Source of the DNA: Trichoplax adhaerens
Taxonomy: Eukaryota; Placozoa; Uniplacotomia; Trichoplacea; Trichoplacidae
Direction: 5' to 3'
DNA length: 64,000 bases
Assembly: GCF_000150275.1 (NCBI RefSeq)
Contig: NW_002060945.1
Location: forward strand, 4,368,099-4,432,098
Made by a program: the position numbers and the translations under genes. Of this stretch, positions 27,148-37,614 are shown piece by piece. The notes below the pieces were generated by a model. It worked only from the letters and a program-made list of their open reading frames with translations. It had not been told where the DNA came from and made no database searches. Numbering within the stretch: the stretch's first letter is position 1; each line of letters opens with the position of its first letter.

Positions 27148-29950
27148 AATTGATTAGTTTTAAAACTTAGGCTAGTAATCACTTAAGAAATTGATTTTTG
27201 GGGGGATGAAAGAGGTGACAAAGCAGTCGAAATGGCAACAAAATTCTGTCTAGAGAAATGTGTAATTCAGCGTATCTTCAACTAAGGGTGACTGACTTCA
27301 AAAATTATCTTACAATCCATATTAATAGGCATATATAATTAATCACCAGTAATAAAATTCATGCCCAGTCATGACGACGATAAGATTTATCTCACAATTT
27401 ATGGTCTACAATTATTAAGTTTTAAATTACTGATAGCTTAATCAATGGAATAGTGATAACAATACAGTTATGATCAAATTTCCTTAATGCCAATTATATA
27501 ATAATAAAATTTCTCTTTCATATATTGAAGAAATAAAAAGTTATCATGACAGTTCCTTTCCGGCAAAAATAACAAACTCATCAATGGCTGAAGTCAACAA
27601 AATTAATTCAAACATTAATTATAATTTACAATTGATTAAAGTATTAATCCAATGACATTAATACAATAAATTGAGAAATAAATTATAATTTATAGTTAAT
27701 AAAGGCACAACACAAATAACGTTATCTTATATAAATCCAAATATTAATTAGAATTTACAATTGTAGCTATTTTGTATTATAATCTAGCAGTAGATAAAAT
27801 TATGCGATTTTTCTTGTCGATTGATAGCATGTAATGGGAGATACTTTATGCTACAAATAATATAAAGCTTTAAGATCATGACCAATAAGTTTTAAACAGC
27901 ATTGAATAATTACGCTAATTAACCCAATAATTGATCAATTTATCGAATTTTTAAATGATTTTACATTTTTTCAACATCATGCTGCATTAAGCTACTTAAG
28001 AGCACTAATTTGTTATAACTACAATACAAATTAATTATTAGAATACGCATATATAAAAGTAATATTTACCCAGGTAATAGTTTATTCTCTCTACATGTTG
28101 TAATTGTGAACTACTTGAATTATAAATGGAATCAATACTGAATTATTTGGAGATGAACTTAAGTAAACTATTATAAGGTTAAAAAGTTTATATGAGCAGT
28201 TCTTTAATGAAATAGCAATAAATATAAGTTATAGTATTTCAATAATTAACGTCTAATAATTTGAATATGCGCACATACATATGTATTTATTTGATATAAA
28301 CATATTCATACAGTCTTATATGAATGTTTAATTATAGTTTTATATCAGTAAAAACGTACGATCAGATGTCTGGGATTAATATTATATAAAGAACAAACTG
28401 GGTTGAAGATTGCTTTCTATTAAAAGGAAAGAAAGAATTCGAGGAATTTAAAGAAATGGTAACGTCAGGTAATTGCCGTATACTTGGTTATTTCTAAAAA
28501 TTTTATGGATCTGACAAAACCCTTAATAGTAAGCAATGCGTAAGCTATTCATAATGACTACAAATTTAGCCATAACCTCTGCGAAGGTAATAACTAAATG
28601 ATACCATTATTAACTTCACTTAACTAACGTTAGAATATAGAAATTAATTTTTGTAACTTCTATATTACTAAGATGGAATATAGGAGATCTCTCGCATGAA
28701 TATCCAGTTCTGGTTTTGATTATCGAAAACACTGGTTCTCTTTGTGGTACTACCGAAAATTAAGTTTAAGACACCGTATAAAATCCTAACCCTAACCTAT
28801 AATGCTATGTATCTTTATCGAGTAGTTTTTTAGCTAATATACCACCAAAACCCAACCTTTACTTTCCTGTAATACTTGTAAATAGTTAAGATTATCTTCT
28901 ATTCACATAATCGCATAAATAACTACTAGTGTATTATAAACAGTAATTGTCGTTAATTTAAATGTCTTAATTTAGTACGATTAGCGATTTTGCGTTAATA
29001 AAATTAATGCACGATTTACTTATTAATTACGATTTACTGCCATCATAATTGTGATTCTCTTAACAATTACAATATTTCTTATCACGAGTATCTACTTCTT
29101 AAGAGTGGGTATGCCCATACCCAATTACAAGCCTTAAATGTAACTATCACTGACAATTAGAATAAAAGTGTGTATCTAATGCGTCTTTTCCTTGATATTA
29201 CATGAGTCTTATGATGTGTCTGCTTTGATATCGACATTGTATTCTTTGCTCTAATGTGCACTTTTATCAGTCAGTATACTATAAATCGATTTACATTCCA
29301 TACTAAGTACAGTGCTTGATATTTAAAGGAGTATCGCTAGATTAACTTAAGTAAATACAATATTAAAAGTATCAACTGCTCTGAATATTTAAATACATTA
29401 GCAGTAATGAAAGTACGAAACGTAACGTAACAGAGTAGTAGTATTAAAATGATTCTAATATTCGAGGTCTTCGTGTAATTGTAAATGAAAATTATCAAAT
29501 CGATCAATTTCCTACTACTCTACTAATCATCGATAAGAAACAATGGATATAAAAATCGTAACACTATTAGTAATTTAATCAGCTATAGTTTAAAAATTTA
29601 TTTTACTAAACTATACGTTTAACGAGGAGTTGATGTAGCCAGCCCATTAGTAGCAACGGGATAAATAAGTACAGCTATATAAGGCTTGCGATATCAAGTT
29701 TCAAACCAAATTGAATTTATGCATGTGTTTGGATAGATACTACGGGTATAATTATCTAACTATATCACTAACTTTACAGTCTTTTATTGCTAGAATAGAC
29801 AAGTAGACATTTTAACTTTGAGAAAAGACAACTTTTCAATTTTTTATTCGGCTCTTTCTGCTCAAAGCCACAGTAAGAATGTCAATAGTATTTATCAGTG
29901 CCTTTTTTCATTCAGATCATGAATTGTTAAATGCCTAGTAGTGACGGAAT
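27148..29950. other. Intergenic, no gene recognised
   Basis: About 2.8 kb between GPCR3 and GPCR4, AT-rich and without supportable coding sequence. A short CCCTAACCTAA-like phrase at about 28787-28798 resembles telomere repeat but is too short to mean anything. Confidence 0.5.
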
Positions 29951-30958
29951 CTACTGTCCATCAGCAACTGCTACACGAAATATCTGAACGTTATTTCCGC
30001 GATAATTGCGACATGGTAAGGATAAGTTACGAATACGTTGATTGAAGAGGCAGTAAATTATCGGATTATAAAAGACACAGCTAGGAAATGAAATTCTGCC
30101 TAACTGAGCTATTATTTGTGCCCATGGATCGGTATGATCAAGAGCTAAAGTAGTAGAATTTTTACCTGTATAGGCTGATAACAGTAATGTAATCGCCCAA
30201 GGTAATGAGCAAGTTATAAAAATAAATGTTATCGTGGTTAACATAAGAGTTGTAATATTTCGTTTCGACCTAATGTTACGATTAGTGCTTGTAGGTAAGT
30301 TTCTAGAGTTCAGCTTTATTAAGATTAGGGTATATAAAATGATCATAACAGCAGAAGGGATTGCAAATTGAATAGCAAAGAGTACGTGAGCTAGAAATTT
30401 CACTACAACCAAATTGTTATTTAGAAAGTATCGACATTCGTATTGTTGAGTATCGGCGGTGAGGATAATTGGAAACGAAGTTATGCCTGAAGCTAGCCAT
30501 ATTAGAGTGCATGATATCTTTGATTTACTTAGGGCCACCTCTGTCATAGGCTTCTCGAGGACTATGTATCGCCAAATACTAATTACCGTTAAGGTTAGCA
30601 TTGTAGCCATATATGACCAATATAATGGGAATACGATGATAATTTTACATAGTATGTTGAAGCTCCTCGGATGCGGTTTTAGTATAGGCATAATTCCAAT
30701 CAGTATCGTGGATATTATTAGAAATAGCCCCAAAACAATACCGCAAATGGCTAAATTCACTATTAAATAAAATGTTGGTTTATGTAAAGGTTTTTTATAA
30801 TAAATGCTGAATAGAAAGATAAAGTTCAGTAGAATACCAAATAGAAGTACCGAGCAGGTTACGACCAAATTTCTTCTAAAAATAAAGTGATTTGCAGTAT
30901 CGTTAATAATATTAAGTCTACCTTTGGTTGTATAATTATTTGATGATAATTGTTCCAT
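29951..30958 (-). CDS. Class A-like orphan GPCR 4, single exon, lacks Asp 2.50
   Basis: An intronless 335-residue seven-helix receptor. N45 (1.50) is present in TM1. TM2 reads NLAICG, so the sodium-site Asp 2.50 is Gly (G73). The TM3 end is IWRY (128-131), with Trp in place of the acidic residue of D/ERY but Arg and Tyr kept. C104/C175, W154, P201, LPW (252-254) and NPIIY (298-302) are all present. The C-terminal tail is very short (about 25 residues after helix 8). It shares YWSYMATMLTL-type TM3 and LGR-S-P TM7 sequence with GPCR1, so these two form a divergent pair that has drifted from the class A consensus. The frame is intact and hydrophobic segments are well formed. Ligand unknown. Confidence 0.88.
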   Translation of the reverse strand: MEQLSSNNYTTKGRLNIINDTANHFIFRRNLVVTCSVLLFGILLNFIFLFSIYYKKPLHKPTFYLIVNLAICGIVLGLFLIISTILIGIMPILKPHPRSFNILCKIIIVFPLYWSYMATMLTLTVISIWRYIVLEKPMTEVALSKSKISCTLIWLASGITSFPIILTADTQQYECRYFLNNNLVVVKFLAHVLFAIQFAIPSAVMIILYTLILIKLNSRNLPTSTNRNIRSKRNITTLMLTTITFIFITCSLPWAITLLLSAYTGKNSTTLALDHTDPWAQIIAQLGRISFPSCVFYNPIIYCLFNQRIRNLSLPCRNYRGNNVQIFRVAVADGQ

Positions 30959-33480
30959 TACAAATTAATTTCGCATTTCAGACATAGATTTGTTGCTTGA
31001 ATTGTTTTATGGTAATCGTGCTTTATTTTCTTAGATAGTGTTTCTACAATTGGTTCAAGCAGTGAATGATAACATATATAAATACATCTATATGGATTGA
31101 CCTTGACATATATATGATCAAGTTGTCTTTAAATAATTTCAGCGAGAAGAGGAATGATAACGGCTTGGTTCTTGAGTTTGAAATAATTTCGAAATTCAAT
31201 TTTTGGAGATTAGCATTGTTCGGAACTATTAAACCGGAAAGTTTGTACGTGGAACTACTTAAAAATCAATCTGATTGTGCCATTGATATGTTAAAGTTTT
31301 TTTAAAAAGAGCTATAAAATTCATTATTGATTGGCACTAAGGCGGTATTGTCTTATTTTAAAGATCGAAGTTACCAAATAATGAGACGCCGAAAGTGATA
31401 TTTGGCGGCTAGTTCCCTTATTATGGGCAACTTATACCTACCAATTTAATTCAGACCATGTATGTGTAGATTAGAGTTGCTAGGGTCTCTAGTGTACATA
31501 TTATACACTTTCTAGTTAAAATACGCAAACTTTATAAACGATCGTGAAAAAATATTAAGAGAATTATTGTCAATTTGTTTTTGCCGTTTCATGTGTCGTT
31601 TTATATGAATATGGATTTTTTCTATGCTTTATGATACATGAATAGATAGAGAATTGTCTTTACTACTTTTAGCCATTTGACGTGTTGAATATTTTTATAT
31701 TATTCATGGCAAAAGCGAAATGTGATATTATAAGTATGACATTTTACAGGCTATAATTGAATGTGGTTGTCGTATCAATGAGAGTTAATTTTAAAGCTGC
31801 TCATATTCTGTACCGTAGCCATTGTTGATATGCTGTTAAACCTACCATGGAAATCATTCAATGACTATTTTCGCCGCATTATTGCGCAGCTCTTATTCAC
31901 TACCAAATAAAATACAGTATGTATGCTGTTGGATAATAATGATACTAATGTAAGAGATAAAGCTGCATGAATTTGGAGAAAATAAAGATGCGAAAGGAAT
32001 TATTATTTTTAAACTTAATAGCAACATGTATTGTAATAGATATGCCCTACTAGTGTACTTTTGATTCATATCCTATTGTACGGTACATGTAGATGTATTA
32101 TTCCTGGAGTCCTCAAAACAGGCAACGATTTTCATTGGAGTCTGATTAGAAGGTGGGCATATCGTGATAGTTTATTTTTTCGCTGCTTTATTTCTTAAGG
32201 AGAAATTTTATTGCGTCTATCTTCATAAGCCGTCAGTACTATTGTTATGAATGTATAAATGTATACGTAATACCGAATCTACATAGGAGTGCATGCTCTA
32301 TGTTTTTTTCCACCTCTATGATAGCGACGATGACATAAAAGGCAGAAATGCAATACGTGTATAGGTGTTATATGATTCCGTTTTAATTGACCGTACAGTG
32401 AATAGTAACGCGAAGAAAATATCGACATTGCACATCTCTGGTATGCAGGTCGTAGCGGATGGCGGAAATATTTTACCCATCTTACCATATTACAGTACAG
32501 CCAGGGACTACTGGATAAAAAGCGAGTGTAAAAAAGGAAAGTAAAAAGGTCCATTGATGTGAGACTGTGACCCAATTGCCACCACCTAAAACGACTGATG
32601 AGATCTGTGTATGATTTCAAGTTGTTTTTAAACTTTCAAGGCAGTCATCATGATGGACTTTTCATAGTAGATGAGACCGAAAAATGTGGCAAAATAGTTA
32701 CTCAGTCTAGATCTTGCGTTTCTGTTTTGGAAATCATTGGTGTTAATTTAAATACCATTTATGGTATAAGTTACTGCTTGCAAGTAGAGTTTAGCAATAG
32801 GCAATGGAATACAAGGTAATGTTGGTTCATTTAGAACGATTAGTCCATTGAGAATCGACTGTCTGCATACTAAAGTAGCATCATCACCAAGTGTTATGAC
32901 ACAATTTGTTCAGGAAATGAGGCCCAATGTCCGTCCGTGCAAAGTGGAACATACTATACTGGACTGTACTTGAGAGTAAGTTGAAGTTTATAACTTTACT
33001 TTTGATTGAGATCTTTCAGAATCTCTCCATCACCCTAATATATCATTCTACAGTATGATAGTTTTACTGTATTTTGAAAGAAAAATATTACCGGAAAGTG
33101 GCAAAATGTTATGATCCATACTGTACAGTAAGTGCACAGTACTCATAGAGTTTAGAAAAACTCTTCTAGCTGTCGTTGCTTTACAGTTGATCCGCTTGAT
33201 TCCAGTACTGTATATCTACATACAATATACAGTACTAGTCCTACACCTCTTTAGTCACGTTTTGACGGATAGTGAGTGAGCTCAAAGCACTTTGTTGATA
33301 AAGTCATTTCAAGTTATGAAGACTTGAGAATGTTAGCCTTGATGGAAATTTTATTATCCATCCTACACAGCGTGGATGAATTACTTTGAATAATTCATGA
33401 TAATATTTCATCTCGTCATTGCATGATCCTTATGCGCGGCAGCAGCCTTTGGATGTTGATGAATCAATCATGAATGATTG
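30959..33480. other. Intergenic, no secure gene; several small open frames
   Basis: Open frames at 31066-31305 (+, 79 codons), 32279-32620 (-, 113 codons) and 32598-32819 (+) have no domain I can defend. The first contains FNFWRLALFG...CAIDMLKFF, faintly like the W-x-x-LA helix of death domains (see findings). From about 33040 to 33240 short TACTGTA/TACAGTA palindromes are dense. Confidence 0.45.
33204..33236. repeat. Perfect 12-bp-arm inverted repeat
   Basis: AGTACTGTATAT (33204-33215) and ATATACAGTACT (33225-33236) are exact reverse complements around a 9-base loop. It would form a hairpin in DNA or RNA. Confidence 0.9.
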
Positions 33481-33519
33481 ATATTGAATAATAATAATAA
33501 TAATAATTATTTATTGCTG

Positions 33520-34150
33520 TCAAAGGAAGAGGACTTGATTGATCTTGTACGCATGTGCAGAATCGAGCTGTAGAGGAACAGACTGAGTGTACCATACACT
33601 AGAGACAGCACACTAGTGTAGTGTAGTGTTCAGTACAGCAGTGTGAATGCTACAATCTACACTACTGTATTCCAGTCTGAATGATTGTTATTGAATAATA
33701 ATAATAATTATAATTATTTATTACAGTCAAAGGAAGAGGACTTGATTGATTTTGTACGCATGTGTAAAATAATTATTTATACTCTTTATTTAATAAAAAA
33801 TATAATTACGTCTTATTACAGTCAAAGGATGAGGAATTGATTGATTTTGTACGCATGTGCATAATCATTAATTTATAAATTTACAGTCAAAGGAAGAGGA
33901 CTTGATTGATCTTGTACGCATGTGCATAATCATTATTTATTTATAATTACGTCTTCCAGTCAAAGGAAGAGGAATTGATTGATCTTGTACGCATGTGCAC
34001 AATCATTATTTATTTATTTATAATTACGTCTTACAGTCAATGGAAGAGGACTTGATGGATCTTGTACGCATGTGCATAATCATTATTTATAATTACGTCT
34101 TCCAGTCAAAGGAAGACGACTTGATGGATCTTGTACGCATGTGCATGAGT
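33520..34150. repeat. Seven copies of a ~45-bp conserved core in variable AT-rich spacer
   Basis: Cores start TCAAAGGAAGAGGACTTGAT at 33520, 33727, 33822, 33887, 33960, 34037 and 34106, each continuing to a CGCATGTG motif. Spacers vary (65-95 bp, once 207 bp) and contain AATAATAAT or ATTATTTAT runs. The core is preceded by CAG in six copies and by CTG in the first. One reading frame of the core stays open in every copy (SKEEDLIDLVRMC-like). No gene could be joined to it. Confidence 0.9.
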
Positions 34151-34292
34151 GTACGGTACATTTGTTGTCACGTTTTCTGCTGTGGTCAGCTGTTTTGTAA
34201 ACGTGCCGCAATCAAAGCACTCTAACTGTCAGCCAATCACAACACTCGTGGAAAATGTGTCAAGTCAGCAAAGCCTAGCTGTACTCTACTGT

Positions 34293-34795
34293 AGTTTGCC
34301 ACTACCGATAGCAAATCAACTAGCAACCAACTGGCTGGAAACAACTGCTTGCTCAATCCTTATCCAAGCTAGTTGTAGTTTACCACTACCAATAGCAAAT
34401 CAACTTGCAACCAACTGGCTGGAAACAACTGCTTGCTCAATCCTTATCCAAGCTAGTTGTAGTTTACCACTACCAATAGCAAATCAACTTGCAACCAACT
34501 GGCTGGTAACAACTGTTTGGCCAATCCCTAGCCAAGTTATTTACAGTTTGCCACGACCAATAACAAACAAATCAACTTGCAACTGGGCTGGTAACAACTG
34601 CTTGGCCAATCTCTATCCAAGCGATTTGCAGTTTGCCAGGACAAATAGCAAATCAACTTGCAACTGGGCTGGTAACAACTGCTTGGTTAATCCGTACCCA
34701 AGCTATTTGCAGTTTGCCACTACCAATAACAAATCAACTTGCAACCAATTGGCTGGAAACAACTGCTTGGTTAATCCGTACCTAAGCTATTCGTA
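34293..34795. repeat. 84-bp minisatellite, six copies
   Basis: Units start AGTTTGCC or AGTTTACC at 34293, 34377, 34461, 34545, 34630 and 34711, so the first three periods are exactly 84 bp and later ones 85 and 81 bp. A 220-codon plus-strand open frame (34149-34811) runs through the array; its protein is the repeat read first in one and then in other frames, so it is not called as a gene. Confidence 0.93.
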
Positions 34796-36262
34796 TTCAT
34801 TAAAAGCGTGAGATCGATTTGGAACCAGCTCTGATCGTGATTATGGACGAAGATAAAAAAGCAGGACATCCCCCTGCAGGTAAAATGCAAAGAATGACTT
34901 CTCCATAAGTTATCGTCCACAGCAAGTATAAAGCTTTGTTGACTTGTGCGATAATCACCATCCATCCATAGAAGGGGGCAAAAAAAAAATTGGCACGGGT
35001 CCAATCCACACCGATCGAACGCAGTTGGAGCGCCAAGCGATACAAATTGTATCAATGTAGATATACTGTATATCAAAAGTGTCGAATAGCGCGTTGGTAT
35101 GCAATAAAATTGCTCAATTTGACTCAGTAATCAATAATTCTCCATGTGGAATAGCCAGGCCATATATATATCCCTTTTTACTTTTTTGTCATACAGTATG
35201 CAAATAACAGAATAACATTGAATTGCATCATGTCCATCATACAATCTGCTGGTGGACGCCGGCATGATGGAGATATGGATTGAAGTAGGCCATGCCATGC
35301 AATATTCATCATCAATGGATAGATACATTGGCATGCATGATGATGGATTGATTTGTCGTCATCGATGAAAGGAGAGGTATTCCACGATACCAAAGTATAC
35401 TCGTATATACACACTACAATCACTTGATGACTAATGTTGATCATGCAAACCAATATGGGTACAACTTATACAAGCATGTACACAAGTACAAGTGGAATGC
35501 TGTAGACCGTACAAAGCAACTCTTTTTGGTCGTCTTCATGTAGCCATGATAACTAGTGTAAATAAAAACACAGGATATACAGTACCTTACTGACTTGATC
35601 ATTGTATTTTGATCGAGTCTTTTCTTAGAGGTCAATCCCATAATCTTTCATGTTTCAGTTGAAGATACACAAGTTATTAGCTCTCTTAACTGTACCAGTA
35701 TTCCATAATCAATGGAAGCTGTGTTGCACCCACTCGACTGTTGTGGACATCAGGGACTTTTTTTTTTAAATCAAATTGAAAAACTGAGACACTTCTTACA
35801 CCAACCATCGATACTGTATTTTTCATTTTGACTCGGCTACCAAACGCAACCTATTCCATAGTCTTGATCATTCTACGCTAGATTCTAGGATACTTCGACC
35901 AAGTTGATGATCAATATGCACTTGTCTTAGCTAGAAAGGAATGATGAATCCCAGGTTGTGTTACCATACAAGTAACTTATCCAACAGACTGAAATTGGAT
36001 GGTAAAACATGATCTACATGTCAATGTTCAACTATTGATTTAATTGTCAACCATCAATGAATCATATACAGCATATTACGACAAGTAATTATCCACTAAG
36101 AACTATTTTAGTATGTATGCTATATTATTTTTTGTCCAATTATCTCAATTGATCATATCAGCGACGTGCAACTTGATGTACTCGTAGGACGTATCATGCA
36201 ATTAGTAATGATATATAATCAAATAACTGATATATATGCGTGTGTATGGTATTATAGCTAAA
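34796..36262. other. Intergenic and DAP1 upstream region
   Basis: GC is somewhat higher than around it. Open frames on the minus strand (34771-35076, 35178-35453, 35441-35641) overlap each other in different frames and show nothing recognisable. CATGATGGA/CATCATG phrases repeat loosely near 35220-35350. The DAP1 promoter should lie in the right part, but no clear core element stands out. Confidence 0.45.
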
Positions 36263-37614
36263 ATGGCTGGCGGTGTTAGAGTAAAAGGCCACGCTCATAA
36301 ATACCCCGCTGAAGAGAAAAATACTACAGAACAAGCTGAAGATAACAACCAAGAAAATCCAGCTGATGTTGAACCACCAACCAAGTAAGAATTACCAATA
36401 CACAAAATATGTTTTGAATCCATCACATAGCTAAACATTTTTGATACGTTCCATCTCTTTTACTCTAAAATACTTTGAGCTACTAGTATTTATTTCCTTT
36501 TTACCTATTGCTAAACTGTATTGGGCCATTTTTGACACTTGTAATTGACGCGTACACATAGAGTGTAAAAGTCCAAAATTGATAGTATTGCAAGCACCAA
36601 ATTGTACGATAGGTTATATCGTACAAGATAATCCCAATACTTATAGTACCTTTTTGACCATGCTTCTTTCTGCAACCAACACGTAATGACTCCAATACAA
36701 ATTGAAATACAGTCAATAGTTGTATGCTATGCACCAACTACTTTACTTTATTTTTAAAGATACAGTAAGCATGTATCTCGTAGTACCTCAAAGCTTAGTA
36801 GGCCATAGCACCCTATCGATGAGCCTACCATACAAGTATTGCAATATACCTTGTCAAATTGAATGCCATTAATTGTGTACTTTAGTGAAAACAAATTTCG
36901 ATGCTACTACAAGCTATCTGTACAACGGATCGCAATTAAATCTATCCTCATTCTAAAATATATATCGTACATGTCCTGATTCTAATAATAATCCTTTTTT
37001 AATTAGGAATGAATCAAGCGTCACAATTTCTGGATATGCCTCGAAGGTAAGTAGACGTTGATTACTCGACAAGTCTCATGATTGATCCTTTATACTTTAC
37101 TAAAATTTAGTAATGAGTTAGATCAAGCTGCTACTGTACGTATAGGAGGAAGATATTAGAAAAGTGTACAGTACCTTTTATTCTACTCTTGAACAGCATT
37201 GTAGATACGATATATCTTATACGTATACATGGCTGTTATCATCGTGATAATTGTTTTTTATGGTAGAAATCTGTTAACGCAATTTCTCCAAATTGGATAA
37301 GCCATGAATTAGATCTATAATATGCTTCTAACGATACTTTCACCTCTACAGTATAATGCTTATATACTGTAGAGGCATAGAGATCGCGTCATCAGATATT
37401 ATTCGCAGCTGCTGCAGATGATATTTGTGTAGAATCGATTGAAGTTATGTAATCTTTCCATCATAACCTACTATAACAGGGTAATAAAGATTTCACGGCA
37501 GAAGCTATCAGCAGCTATCATGAAAAACCTCGACCAACGGTAGATAAACGTATTGCAGATAAGAAAGGGCCTGCATCCAAGCAAAATTTTACCATTCAAC
37601 AACCACGGAAGTAA
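36263..37614 (+). CDS. DAP1: Death-associated protein 1 (DAP1/DAPL1 family)
   Basis: A small, disordered, basic protein of 98 residues in three exons: 36263-36384, 37007-37046 and 37480-37614, with GT-AG introns and matching phases (2, then 0). It starts MAGGVRVKGHAHKYPAE, has an acidic middle, then VTISGYASKGNKDF, the HEKPRP...DKR segment and a C-terminal FTIQQPRK. This order and the QQPRK end are diagnostic for DAP1/DAPL1, whose vertebrate members are about 100 residues. Family knowledge: DAP1 is an mTOR substrate that restrains autophagy, and Dap1b/Dapl1 in fish and frog eggs plugs the ribosome exit tunnel in dormant ribosomes through its conserved C-terminal part. That part is the best conserved here. 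An AATAAA lies at 38062-38067. Intron 2 contains the hairpin at 37343-37375. Confidence 0.9.
37343..37375. repeat. Perfect 13-bp-arm inverted repeat in DAP1 intron 2
   Basis: CCTCTACAGTATA and TATACTGTAGAGG are exact reverse complements about a 7-base loop. It would form a stable hairpin in the pre-mRNA. It shares the TACAGTATA core with the palindrome at 33204-33236. Confidence 0.9.

Noticed and set aside
26684..27157. 157-codon plus-strand open frame
   Set aside because: It is exactly opposite GPCR3, whose minus-strand product has the full class A signature; the plus frame has no motif.
30459..30770. 103-codon plus-strand open frame
   Set aside because: Antisense shadow of GPCR4.
32279..32620. 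113-codon minus-strand frame rich in Trp, Arg and Cys
   Set aside because: I tested it for transposase or zinc-knuckle patterns by eye and found no consistent spacing; it is isolated with no exon neighbours.
33520..34150. CRISPR array
   Set aside because: Conserved cores with variable spacers look superficially similar, but the spacers are related AT-rich sequence of unequal length and the DNA is animal.
34149..34811. 220-codon plus-strand open frame
   Set aside because: It is made of the 84-bp minisatellite read in changing frames; composition and sequence follow the DNA repeat.
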